Shown here: positions 18,352 to 27,185 of the stretch, piece after piece
Layout: every line of letters starts with the position of its first letter
How positions within the stretch are numbered: the stretch's first letter is position 1
Source of the DNA: Lachnospiraceae bacterium
GTDB taxonomy: Bacteria > Bacillota > Clostridia > Lachnospirales > Lachnospiraceae
Direction: 5' to 3'
Assembly (NCBI GenBank): GCA_021205755.1
Contig: JAJPWX010000127.1
Span: 1 to 64,000 of the forward strand
Length of the DNA stretch: 64,000 nt
The notes under the pieces: generated by a model
Told to the model about the DNA's origin: nothing
What the model saw: the letters and a program-made list of their open reading frames with translations, nothing else
Database searches by the model: none
Program-made: the position numbers and the translations under genes

Positions 18352-19241
18352 TCCAGATACTCGCGTGTGAAGGCCAGGAAAGCCCGGCTTGCGCTGGAAA
18401 GGTTTGGCTTGCAGATCAGATTGAAGTCTACCTGAACTGGCGGCTGAAATTCCCGGAAGACCACTTTTGTACCGCCGGGAAAGTCATCGTGGAGCTGCAT
18501 GGACGGATATTCCAGCAGCAGACCGATTCCGTTGCCGCTTTCTACGATCGTTCGGATATTGGAGCCATTGGCCATGGTGATAACTACATTTGGTGTAAAC
18601 CCGTGATTCTGACAGGCCTGAATGCAGAGGTTGAATAGCGGAGACCCCTTGGAAATCAGAATCAGGCGCTCGTTTTTTAAGTCCTCCAGTGAGAGGACTT
18701 TTTTTGTTGCAAGCGGGTGTGCCTGCGGCACGAAAGCGATGATCTGATCATGTCGGATCAGGATGCGGTTAAAGTGATTGTCCGTGTATCCAGCGAGCTC
18801 CGGGGCGAAATTCAGTTCACAGGAATCGTGGGCCGCCAGATCGGATACCGAGCGGTTCGAGGTAATCAGGTCTATGGAGATATTAGGATATTGCAGATTA
18901 AATTTGGCAATCAGGTCAATCAGATCAATGTATTGATTGGTAATGTTGATCGCCGAGATTACCAGATGAATTTTTTCATTATGAAAGTGCGAGGCAAGAA
19001 CAGTATGAATTTCTGTCTTAAGCTTCATGCTTTTTTCTGCGTAGGGAAGTAGCTGCTCGCCGAGCGGCGTCAGTACCACGCGGCGCGTCGTCCGGTAAAA
19101 CAGCGGAGCGCCTAGCTCTGCTTCCAGTTTTTTAATGTGCCTTGACAGGGCAGTCTCTGACACAAACAATTGTTCTGCAGCCTCCGCGTAGCTCAGAGTC
19201 TGAGCCACAATATAAAATTCCTGCAACGATTCAAATGACAT
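18336..19241 (-). CDS. LysR-family regulator of the divergent operon
   Basis: The 301-residue protein starts MSFESLQEFYIVAQTLSYAE at 19241 behind AAAGGTGAG; the open frame extends 68 residues further but without family similarity. The N-terminal helix-turn-helix (AEAAEQLFVSETALSRHIKK) and the periplasmic-binding-like effector domain are complete. LysR proteins are tetrameric regulators that typically control the divergently transcribed neighbour in response to a small ligand. Here the neighbour is the 11-gene import/hydrolase operon beginning at 19650, so the ligand may be its substrate. Confidence 0.9.
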   Translation of the reverse strand: MSFESLQEFYIVAQTLSYAEAAEQLFVSETALSRHIKKLEAELGAPLFYRTTRRVVLTPLGEQLLPYAEKSMKLKTEIHTVLASHFHNEKIHLVISAINITNQYIDLIDLIAKFNLQYPNISIDLITSNRSVSDLAAHDSCELNFAPELAGYTDNHFNRILIRHDQIIAFVPQAHPLATKKVLSLEDLKNERLILISKGSPLFNLCIQACQNHGFTPNVVITMANGSNIRTIVESGNGIGLLLEYPSMQLHDDFPGGTKVVFREFQPPVQVDFNLICKPNLSSASRAFLAFTREYLDHRSS

Positions 19242-19649
19242 AATCTCACCTTTTTTTAAACAGACTGTTTTTTCCAAAACCTGTCGCAGCAGATTTTTAT
19301 GCAGCAGATTTCGCTGCAGTACTACATATAAAAGACAGGCGCCATGCGTACATGATAACAGGAAACGCTTTGGAGATATGGTGTAAACAGCAGAAAAACT
19401 ATCAGTAATTGACAGAATCTTAGCACAAAATCCGAAAAGATACAACCGGTGAAATGGGTCGATTATTTCATTTTGCGCAACAATGTTTTTTGAAAACGGT
19501 TTGCTTAATGACTAGCAATTTGACATAATAAAATTAATAAAAACACAAAGAAATAGACGAAATTACGAAAAATAAGAATACGAAACAGATACTTGCACAG
19601 AAAAAGAGACAATAGCCCAAATGGCCGGAATCTGACAGGGAGAGAAGGA
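19242..19649. promoter_or_regulatory. Divergent promoter region between lysR and the operon
   Basis: On the minus strand TTGTAT (19440-19445), 17 bases, then TAAGAT (19417-19422) forms a lysR promoter. On the plus strand TTGCTT (19501-19506), 17 bases and CATAAT (19524-19529) is the best promoter for the operon. Between them lies the palindrome TTGCGCAA (19473-19480) inside a T-rich/A-rich dyad, a plausible LysR operator. No gene is present. Confidence 0.5.
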
Positions 19650-21137
19650 ATGAAAAGAAAACAGCTTCTTATGGCAATTGACATCGGGACAACAAATTCA
19701 AAGGCGGCGCTTTTTACATTGGAAGGCGAGATGGTCGCTTATGCGTCCAGGCGTCATACGGTGGATCGGCCGGATGCGCTGAGGGCCCAGCATGACGCAG
19801 AGAAGATCTGGTGGGAGGAGTGCTGCGCCGTCTGCCGGGAGATTGTCAGTCATCCCGTGGCGGAGGCGACGGAAATAGCAGGTGTGTCTGTCAGCTCTCT
19901 TTCACCGGCGCTGGTTCCGGTTGACCGGGATGGTCATGCACTGTATCCCGCGATGCTGTACGCGCTGGATCGGCGGGCGTTTCAGGAAATAAAAGAACTT
20001 GGGGATGCCTGGAATCCGTATCTGACTACGCATGGCGAGGGACCGGTTTCTCCGCTGAGTACCGGACCGAAGATGCTCTGGCTGAAAAAGAATGAACCGG
20101 AGATCTTTCAGAAGGCAGCCTGGTTTGTCGGTGTGCCCAGCTTCCTGATCTATCGGCTGACCGGAAAAATGGTCGCGGACTATGGGTGTTATCGGATTGC
20201 CGGTTTTCCCTATGCAAGAGAAAAGATGGACTGGGACGACGCGATGTGTGAAGCGTGTGGAGTGACGAGGGAGCGTCTGCCGGAGCTGAGATTTGCGATC
20301 GAGTGTGCGGGAACTGTTACAAAGGCTGCTGCGGAAATGACCGGAATACCGGAAGGGACTCCGGTAGCGGTCGGAACCGGGGATTTCTTGGCAGAAACGT
20401 TAAGCTATGGCTCCCGCTTCCGTTCCTCTGTTCAGATGAGCTTTGGAACGACGATCGGTGTGGATATGGGGACGGATCACTGTTCGATTTTATTCCCGGG
20501 CTATACGCCGGCGATACACCGGAACGCGATTCCCGGCGGGGCTATGTCGAACGGCTGCTCGACGATTGACTGGGTGCGGGGACTGATCACAGGGAAAGGT
20601 CCGGCACCAGACAATGAGGAGCTCTTCCGGATGGCGGATTCGATTCCGGCCGGTTCGGATGGTCTGATAATTCTTCCTTATTTTAATGGAGAGAAAAAAC
20701 CGTTTTCGGACCCGAACGCGAAGGGAATGATTTTTGGCCTGCGGATGAACCATACGGCATCGCATCTTTACAAAGCTTCGCTGGAAAGTGTCGCGTACTC
20801 GGTTCGGCATTGCCTGTCCGTATATAATCCGGACGAAAAACGGCGCGAGGCAGTGACGATGGGCGGCGGAACGCAGATCCCCGGGCTGCTGCAGACGGTC
20901 AGCGATGTGACCGGGTTCACACTGACCAGACTGGGAGTTCATAATGGAACTCTGTTGGGAGATGCATTTCTTGCCGCAATGGCAGGAGGAATTTTTACCA
21001 GAAGAGAAGATATTGATCCGTGGATTCATGTGGCAGGCACCGTGGAACCGAATGCGAAAAACAGAGAGACTTATGACAAAGGCTACCGGCTTTATCGGGA
21101 TCTGTATGAGGCGAACGCGGAGCTGATGCATCGATGA
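19650..21137 (+). CDS. FGGY-family carbohydrate kinase
   Basis: The 495-residue kinase has the ASKHA-fold phosphate-1 motif IDIGTTNSKAALF at its N-terminus, ATP-site motifs QMSFGTTIGVDMGT and MGGGTQIPGLLQTVSDVTG, and the catalytic aspartate region GTGDFLAE. It resembles xylulokinase/gluconokinase-like members but not one clear specificity. The start at 19650 follows AGGGAGAGAAGG. It is the first gene of the operon and overlaps the next frame by four bases. It probably phosphorylates a sugar or polyol released from the imported compound; this is inferred from position. Confidence 0.85.
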   Translation: MKRKQLLMAIDIGTTNSKAALFTLEGEMVAYASRRHTVDRPDALRAQHDAEKIWWEECCAVCREIVSHPVAEATEIAGVSVSSLSPALVPVDRDGHALYPAMLYALDRRAFQEIKELGDAWNPYLTTHGEGPVSPLSTGPKMLWLKKNEPEIFQKAAWFVGVPSFLIYRLTGKMVADYGCYRIAGFPYAREKMDWDDAMCEACGVTRERLPELRFAIECAGTVTKAAAEMTGIPEGTPVAVGTGDFLAETLSYGSRFRSSVQMSFGTTIGVDMGTDHCSILFPGYTPAIHRNAIPGGAMSNGCSTIDWVRGLITGKGPAPDNEELFRMADSIPAGSDGLIILPYFNGEKKPFSDPNAKGMIFGLRMNHTASHLYKASLESVAYSVRHCLSVYNPDEKRREAVTMGGGTQIPGLLQTVSDVTGFTLTRLGVHNGTLLGDAFLAAMAGGIFTRREDIDPWIHVAGTVEPNAKNRETYDKGYRLYRDLYEANAELMHR

Positions 21138-21148
21138 GAGGAGGAGCT

Positions 21149-22399
21149 ATGCAGAAAATACGGGCAACAATCAAGGTACCGGTTGGCTTTGTGGAGCGGT
21201 ATCTGGCGATACTTGATCAGAAGGGAATAGAAATGGTGGAGTCGGAACAGGTTCCCTATGAAAAGTTCTGCCGGGAGAGTCGGCTGAATTATGACTGTGT
21301 ATTCCCGCAGATGTGGGAGGAAAAACAGGATGTCTCTTATCTGCATTTTTATTTTGACGATACCCCGGAAGGGCGGAAGGCAAGCTTTGATCTGGAATAT
21401 GATCTGATGCAGATCCCGTTGAATCTGCGGTATGAGGATGAGGTGTTAATACAAAAAGAGGAGGAAAAGAAATTGGAACTGAAAAAATATCCTGCCGAAA
21501 AACGGAAAATCACCAGAGAGAATCTGATTGAACGGATTCAGGTAAATGACTGGCTGTATGTTTTGAACGAGGCAAATTCTGCAAATATGTATCTTGTGAT
21601 CGGAGAAAAGAGGGCGCTTCTGATCGATGCCGGATACGGATTCAAGGATATGCGCGGACTGATTGAGGAAGTCACGAGCCTGCCCTATGATGTGGTCTGT
21701 ACACATGGGCATGACGATCACGTGCTGGGCTGCAAATGGTTTCCAAAGGCGTACTTAAATGAGCGGGACTATGATCTGTGCACCAGCAATGACAATCCGG
21801 TGCAGCTGGAAAAGCAGCTGGCTTCCCGCAGACCTTTTATTCCGGATATTGATGAGCTGGTCGGGAAAGAGGAATATCTGCTGACATCTCTGAAAAACTG
21901 TGAATTCTGTTTTGTAAAAGAAGGAGACGTATTTGATCTGGGAGGGCTGACTCTGGAGGTTTTTGAAATACCGGGGCATACACGCGGTTCGATCGGACTG
22001 TACTGCAAAGAGAAGAAAGCACTGTTTTCCGGCGATACCATGATGAAAAATCATATTCTGGTTTACGCGCAGTCCCTGGATACATCAGCGGCTCCGCAGG
22101 ATTATATCCGCGCTCTCGGTAAACTGGAGAAGCTGGATGTGGAGCTGGTGTGGCCGGCTCACGGGGAAGCGCCGGCGGAGGGCTCGCTGATCGGAGCCAC
22201 ACGGGAAATGCTGATCGAGTGGGCAAAACACGCGGATCCGGAGGAAGGAAAAAGCATTGTCCCGGCAGATTCTGTTTTCGCGAAGCCGGGAAGCTTTTCC
22301 TACAAGTTTACATATAACGGAATCAAGCTGAACTACAATGTTCTTCATCTGGATCAGATCCGGACCTTTATGCAGGAGCATGAAGGAGCAGTAGAGTAA
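21149..22399 (+). CDS. Metallo-beta-lactamase-fold hydrolase with unusual N-terminal domain
   Basis: Residues about 125-400 form an MBL-fold hydrolase: zinc ligands in CTHGHDDHVLG, a histidine in IPGHTRGSIG, an aspartate in FSGDTMMKN and a late histidine in WPAHGEAP. The first 120 residues have no motif I recognise and include YLHFYFDDTPEGRKASFD. The ribosome site GAGGAGGAG fixes the start at 21149 although an ATG overlaps the kinase stop at 21134. Such enzymes often open lactones or thioesters; in this operon a lactone, ester or acyl-thioester step would fit. Substrate unknown. Confidence 0.8.
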   Translation: MQKIRATIKVPVGFVERYLAILDQKGIEMVESEQVPYEKFCRESRLNYDCVFPQMWEEKQDVSYLHFYFDDTPEGRKASFDLEYDLMQIPLNLRYEDEVLIQKEEEKKLELKKYPAEKRKITRENLIERIQVNDWLYVLNEANSANMYLVIGEKRALLIDAGYGFKDMRGLIEEVTSLPYDVVCTHGHDDHVLGCKWFPKAYLNERDYDLCTSNDNPVQLEKQLASRRPFIPDIDELVGKEEYLLTSLKNCEFCFVKEGDVFDLGGLTLEVFEIPGHTRGSIGLYCKEKKALFSGDTMMKNHILVYAQSLDTSAAPQDYIRALGKLEKLDVELVWPAHGEAPAEGSLIGATREMLIEWAKHADPEEGKSIVPADSVFAKPGSFSYKFTYNGIKLNYNVLHLDQIRTFMQEHEGAVE

Positions 22400-22497
22400 T
22401 CTGCACAGATTTCACTGGGCAAAGAGAGGCCCTTGAAATAGTAAAAACGTAACTGCAAAGAATGAAGCAGCTACAGAAAAACCAAGGAGGGAACAAA

Positions 22498-24114
22498 ATG
22501 AAACAAATTTCAAGAAGAGATTTTCTGCGTGGGTCAGCAGCAGGTGTAGCCGGAGCGGCTTTGACAGGTATCTGTGGAGTGCCGGTACTTGCATCGGAGG
22601 ATGTGGGAATGGTTGATAACGTGACGATCGTTGTTCCGCAGGCGAGCTTTGATCTGTCTCCGTTTGTTTACGGTAACCGTGTATACGCGATGTTTTACTG
22701 GGCGATCTATGGCACACTGATGGTCAGCCCGAACCTTGGCGCGTCTCTGGATGAACTGGTCGGCCGCATGGCGAAGAGCGTGACAACTGTCAGCGATACG
22801 GTATACGATGTGGAAATCTATGATTACATTGTTGACAGCCAGGGCAATGAGATCAAGGCTGAGGACGTAGTGTTCAGCTACGAGCAGGCAAGAGACAGCG
22901 GCCGGTATTCTTATGTCAGCTCTTATATGGAGTCTGTGACAGCGATTGATGATTATACCGTAGAGTTTACGCTGACAGAGGCTATGCCAGGCGCGACTGA
23001 GGCCATTTTGAACAGTGTGGCGATTGTCAATGCCGAATGGTATTCCAACGCGACAGAGGAAGAGATCGGAACCAGCCCGGCCTGCACCGGTCCGTATACG
23101 GTAGAATCCGTTACAAGCGGAACGGAGTTTGTGCTGGCAGTAAATGAGAATTACTGGCAGACGGATGCGTCTCTGCGTACAATTGTTGACGCGCAGAACA
23201 CGAAGAAGATGACTTACACGGTGATTGAGGAGATGTCCATGGTGGCAATCGCGCTTGAAAACCACGAGGTTGATATCGCGGAGATCGATTCGACTGTTTC
23301 CAACAACTTCCTGGATGACGACGGAAACGCGCTGGATGGCTACAACGTGCACGTAACGGTTGTTCCGCGTTTTGATGTGTTTGAGTATAACTGCAGCGAG
23401 GACAGTCTGATGAGCAACCAGTATCTGCGTCAGGCAGTCAGCTATGCCCTCGATGCGGAGCAGATCATGATCGCAAACGGAACTCTGACCGGAATGGGCA
23501 CAGTCAGCCATGATTTCTGCAATTCCGCAGGTGCCGGATACAATTATGACTGGGACGAGGAAGACTATTATGATTATGATATTGATAAGGCGAAAGAATG
23601 CCTGGAGCAGTCCGGACTTGGCGATAATATTACACTGACGCTTCTTCAGTCGACTGGTGTGGAGGAAGGGATTGCGGTAGCCGCGCAGGCGATGCTTTCT
23701 GCGATCGGAATCGATCTGAAGATTGTGACAGCTGAGCAGGCAACCTCGGACACCATGTATATGGACAGCACACAGTGGGATATCTTCACACGTATGGTTT
23801 CCACATCAGATTATGTGACCAGCGGATGGGCTGCACGTTTTGATAACAGTATCTGGGGCGATCAGGGTACCGCGAACTGGACTCAGGATGATACACTGCA
23901 GGATCTGCTGCATACCGCGATGTCTACGCAGGATCCAGAGGACATTGACGCATTCCACTATTACTTTACAGAAATGTGCTACGGCTATGGCCTGTTCACA
24001 GCGAACAAGGTTCTGGTATCCCAGGATGGCATTGAAGCTGCGATGGAAACTTATGAGGGGAATCCGGTTTACACCAGCATGACCTATACGGATGATTATG
24101 TGAGCGCGAGCTGA
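22498..24114 (+). CDS. Family-5 substrate-binding protein of an ABC importer, Tat-type signal
   Basis: This 538-residue extracellular binding protein belongs to the dipeptide/oligopeptide/nickel family (SBP_bac_5), with VDSQGNEIKAEDVVFSYEQA and YLRQAVSYALDAEQIM as family hallmarks. Its N-terminus MKQISRRDFLRGSAAG is a twin-arginine signal rather than a Sec lipoprotein signal, and the segment LTGICG is not a canonical lipobox. The ribosome site AAGGAGG fixes the start at 22498. It precedes the permease genes, with a strong stem-loop between. Ligand class cannot be read off; the family binds peptides but also glycosides and other organics. Confidence 0.9.
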   Translation: MKQISRRDFLRGSAAGVAGAALTGICGVPVLASEDVGMVDNVTIVVPQASFDLSPFVYGNRVYAMFYWAIYGTLMVSPNLGASLDELVGRMAKSVTTVSDTVYDVEIYDYIVDSQGNEIKAEDVVFSYEQARDSGRYSYVSSYMESVTAIDDYTVEFTLTEAMPGATEAILNSVAIVNAEWYSNATEEEIGTSPACTGPYTVESVTSGTEFVLAVNENYWQTDASLRTIVDAQNTKKMTYTVIEEMSMVAIALENHEVDIAEIDSTVSNNFLDDDGNALDGYNVHVTVVPRFDVFEYNCSEDSLMSNQYLRQAVSYALDAEQIMIANGTLTGMGTVSHDFCNSAGAGYNYDWDEEDYYDYDIDKAKECLEQSGLGDNITLTLLQSTGVEEGIAVAAQAMLSAIGIDLKIVTAEQATSDTMYMDSTQWDIFTRMVSTSDYVTSGWAARFDNSIWGDQGTANWTQDDTLQDLLHTAMSTQDPEDIDAFHYYFTEMCYGYGLFTANKVLVSQDGIEAAMETYEGNPVYTSMTYTDDYVSAS

Positions 24115-24148
24115 TAAAGATATTTTGAAAGATTCAGACAGTTTATCT

Positions 24149-24182
24149 GGGGCCTGCGCCGGAACGCGATAGCGCAGGCCCC
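24149..24182 (+). terminator. Intercistronic stem-loop after the binding-protein gene
   Basis: GGGGCCTGCGC (24149-24159) and GCGCAGGCCCC (24172-24182) form a perfect 11-base-pair stem. No T-run follows, so it more likely stabilises or processes the binding-protein mRNA, raising its yield over the permease genes, than terminates transcription. Confidence 0.65.
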
Positions 24183-24262
24183 GTATAATCATCAGCGTTT
24201 AATAAAAACAGATGGATATGAAAAATGTCTGCAACCTTCACAGTTAGAAAGGGACGACTTCT

Positions 24263-25228
24263 ATGTTAAAGTATATCGTAAAGCGGCTGCTGATCATGAT
24301 CCCGATTCTGCTCGCTGTCGCAATTCTGATCTTTACTCTGATGGCTCTTGTCCCGGGGGATCCGGCCAGACTGGCTCTGGGCGACAGCCCCACCATCACG
24401 GAGGAAATGCTGGAAAGTGTGCGTGCCCAGATGGGACTGGATAAGCCGTTCCTGGTTCGCCTGGGTATCTATCTGAGAGATATTTTCCTGCATTTTGACT
24501 TTGGGACATCTTATTCAACCGGAGTGGCGGTTACGAAGGAGCTGGCGTCGCGCTTCCCGAATACCCTGCTTCTTGCGGTACTGTGTATTGTTCTGATGCT
24601 TGGCCTGGGTGTTCCGGCCGGTATCCGCGCGGCGGTGAAAGCAAATACGGCAGAAGACCGGCTGTCTATGCTGATCACACTGATCGGAAACAGTATGCCC
24701 AATTTCTGGCTGGCGCTGCTGCTCGTACTTCTGTTTTCTCTGAAGCTGGGCTGGCTCCCGGCTGTCGGGGCAAAGTCCTTTAAGTACTTTATTTTACCGG
24801 CGCTCTCTGGCGGCCTGGGCGGCGTTGCCAGTATTGCCCGCCAGACGAGAGCGAGTATGCTGGAGGTTATCCGGTCGGATTATGTGACGACGGCCCGCGC
24901 GAAGGGACTATCTGAGAGTAAGGTTATATTTACCCATGCGCTGCCGAACGCACTGATTCCGGTTATCACGATTACGGCGCAGCAGTTCAGCTTCATGCTC
25001 GGCGGCATTGCGGTGATCGAATCCATCTTTTCCATTCCCGGTATCGGTAACTTTCTTATCACCAGTATCAGTGCGAGAGATTATCCCTGCGTACAGGGCT
25101 GCGTGATTTATATCGCGTTTGCGTTCTCCATCATGATGCTGCTGACAGATCTGATCTACGCTTTTGTTGATCCGAGAATCAAGTCTCAGTATTTCGGAAG
25201 CAAGGGAAAGAAGGTGAAGAGGGGATGA
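24263..25228 (+). CDS. ABC importer permease, DppB type
   Basis: The 321-residue permease has the family's N-terminal YIVKRLLIMIPILLAVAI and ALVPGDPARLALG, about six membrane helices, and the cytoplasmic EAA loop (YVTTARAKGLSESKVIFTHA) that contacts the ATPases. It forms a heterodimer with the following DppC-type subunit; the ATG of that gene overlaps its stop by four bases. The start follows AGAAAGGGACG. Together with the binding protein and two ATPases it makes a complete importer. Confidence 0.93.
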   Translation: MLKYIVKRLLIMIPILLAVAILIFTLMALVPGDPARLALGDSPTITEEMLESVRAQMGLDKPFLVRLGIYLRDIFLHFDFGTSYSTGVAVTKELASRFPNTLLLAVLCIVLMLGLGVPAGIRAAVKANTAEDRLSMLITLIGNSMPNFWLALLLVLLFSLKLGWLPAVGAKSFKYFILPALSGGLGGVASIARQTRASMLEVIRSDYVTTARAKGLSESKVIFTHALPNALIPVITITAQQFSFMLGGIAVIESIFSIPGIGNFLITSISARDYPCVQGCVIYIAFAFSIMMLLTDLIYAFVDPRIKSQYFGSKGKKVKRG

Positions 25229-26118
25229 AAAAAACAGCAGAAAAAACAGCTGGTAATACGGCGAAAAAGAGTTTAAAACCGGGTTCCCTGCCTTATATCT
25301 GGCAATATATCCGCCACAATATTGGCGCGATGTGCGGTCTGATTTTTCTCGCAGGTATGGTCATACTGACAATCCTGTCGCCGTACATCATGAAGTATGA
25401 TTATATAACCATCGATTTTACGGCGAGGTTTGCCCTTCCGAGCCTGGAGCATCCGTTTGGATGTGACCAGTACGGGCGCGATATTTTGAGCAGGATTCTT
25501 TACGGTGCGCGCTATACGCTGAGCATTGGTATCCTGTGTACTGCGTTTGCGGCCATTTTTGGCATCATCCTCGGAGCGATTGCCGGATACTTCGGAGGAA
25601 TTGTGGACTCGGCGATTATGCGTTTCCTGGATATCTTTCAGGCATTTCCGCAGCTCCTGATGGCGATGACACTGGTGGCTATCCTCGGCACCGGGCTGGA
25701 CAAATGTATTCTGGCGCTGGGAATTTCCGGCATTCCTGGATACGCCCGGATGACACGGGCAAACATCCTGAACATTCGGAACAGTGAATATATTGAGGCT
25801 TCGGTTTCAATCAAATGCTCGACTTTCCGGATTCTCAGAAAGCATATTATTCCCAATGTGCTCTCGCCACTGATTATCTCGATGGCAATGGGAATTGCGA
25901 GTTCTGGCCTGGCGGCTGCTTCGCTGAGCTTTATCGGCCTTGGAATTCAGTCTCCGCTGCCGGAATGGGGCGCCATGCTGGCGGAGGCGCGCGATTACAT
26001 GCGTCAGTATCCGCACATGATTTTGTTTCCGGGTATCTTTATCGTACTGACCGTGCTGAGTTTTAACCTGATTGGCGACGCTCTGCGCGATGCGCTGGAC
26101 CCGAAACTGAGAGAGTGA
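25225..26118 (+). CDS. ABC importer permease, DppC type
   Basis: The 297-residue subunit has a cytoplasmic lysine/threonine-rich leader (about 35 residues), then the DppC-type pattern FGCDQYGRDILSRILYGARY and about six membrane helices. The EAA loop is degenerate-normal (YIEASVSIKCSTFRILRKH). It overlaps the DppB-type gene by four bases (ATGA), so translation is coupled. The C-terminus GDALRDALDPKLRE is typical. Confidence 0.93.
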   Translation: MKKTAEKTAGNTAKKSLKPGSLPYIWQYIRHNIGAMCGLIFLAGMVILTILSPYIMKYDYITIDFTARFALPSLEHPFGCDQYGRDILSRILYGARYTLSIGILCTAFAAIFGIILGAIAGYFGGIVDSAIMRFLDIFQAFPQLLMAMTLVAILGTGLDKCILALGISGIPGYARMTRANILNIRNSEYIEASVSIKCSTFRILRKHIIPNVLSPLIISMAMGIASSGLAAASLSFIGLGIQSPLPEWGAMLAEARDYMRQYPHMILFPGIFIVLTVLSFNLIGDALRDALDPKLRE

Positions 26119-26128
26119 GGTATACCAG

Positions 26129-27169
26129 ATGAAGAGTGAAAATGTGAATAAAGAAATCCTGCTTTCCGTAAAGGATCTGGTAGTGGAATATACTTCCGGC
26201 GGTCAGACTGTCAGCGCGGTGAACGGTGTCTCCTTTGACGTGGAGCGCATGAATACACTGGGGCTGGTAGGTGAGACGGGCGCCGGCAAGACTTCCATCG
26301 CCAAGGCGATCCTTCGGATCCTTCCGGATCACGCGACAAAGCGTACAGAAGGAACAATCCTTTTTGAAGGGGAGGATCTCCTCCGTTTAAGCGATGAAAA
26401 AATGCAGACTGTCCGCGGAGGAAAAATCTCCATGATTTTTCAGGATCCGATGACGGCTTTGAATCCGGTAAAAACGGTTGTAAACCAGGTCGCGGAGGGT
26501 TTGCGTCTGCATCAGAACATGAGTAAACAGGATGCGCGGAACGCAGCAATTGAGATGCTGGAGACTGTGGGCATCACAGAAGACCGCGCGGATGAGTATC
26601 CGCATCAGTTTTCCGGAGGTATGAAGCAGAGAGTTGTGATTGCCATGGCGTTGGCCTGCAACCCGGAGCTTCTGATCGCCGATGAACCGACGACCGCGCT
26701 GGATGTGACGATTCAGGCACAGGTGCTGGATCTGATTAAAAAGCTGCGGCATGACAGAGGAACCTCCATGGTACTGATCACCCACGATCTGGGAATTGTG
26801 GCGGATGTCTGTGACAGTGTCGCTGTCGTATACGCTGGTGAGATTGTCGAATACGGGAGTAAAGAGGATATCTTTGATTATGCAACGCATCCCTATACCA
26901 AAGGCCTGTTTGCAGCTCTGCCGGATATGAATCACCAGTCAGATCGCCTTTCTCCGATCGAAGGGCTGCCGCCGGATCCGACTAATCTGCCGGAAGGCTG
27001 TGCATTTCATCCGCGTTGTCCGTATGCCTGTGAGGAGTGTCGGAGAACAAAACCGACAGCGAAAGAAATCCATCCGGGACATTTTGTATGCTGTCTGATG
27101 AGCGAAGGGCAGACGCAGGGCATTCCCGGAAAAAACAGCGGCGCAGATGCCGCCCGGAGCAGAAAATAG
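26129..27169 (+). CDS. ABC importer ATPase, DppD type
   Basis: The 346-residue ATPase has Walker A GETGAGKTS near 48, Q-loop FQDPMTALNPV, signature FSGGMKQRV, Walker B LLIADEPTTALD and the switch histidine in LITHDLG. The oligopeptide-transporter C-terminal extension is present, with the cysteine cluster CAFHPRCPYACEEC that may bind an iron-sulfur cluster in relatives. It lies 10 bases after the permease gene. Confidence 0.93.
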   Translation: MKSENVNKEILLSVKDLVVEYTSGGQTVSAVNGVSFDVERMNTLGLVGETGAGKTSIAKAILRILPDHATKRTEGTILFEGEDLLRLSDEKMQTVRGGKISMIFQDPMTALNPVKTVVNQVAEGLRLHQNMSKQDARNAAIEMLETVGITEDRADEYPHQFSGGMKQRVVIAMALACNPELLIADEPTTALDVTIQAQVLDLIKKLRHDRGTSMVLITHDLGIVADVCDSVAVVYAGEIVEYGSKEDIFDYATHPYTKGLFAALPDMNHQSDRLSPIEGLPPDPTNLPEGCAFHPRCPYACEECRRTKPTAKEIHPGHFVCCLMSEGQTQGIPGKNSGADAARSRK

Positions 27170-27185
27170 AAAGGAGCGATTCTGA

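Noticed and set aside
19242-19445. Extended start of the LysR gene by 68 residues
   Set aside because: The extension contains stop-free but non-family sequence; the ribosome site and the helix-turn-helix start point to 19241.
22534-23511. 325-codon minus-strand frame opposite the binding protein gene
   Set aside because: Antisense shadow of a well-supported gene with no start signal.
24149-24182. Stem-loop after the binding-protein gene as a transcription terminator
   Set aside because: No T-run follows and the permease genes continue the operon, so an mRNA-stability role is more likely.
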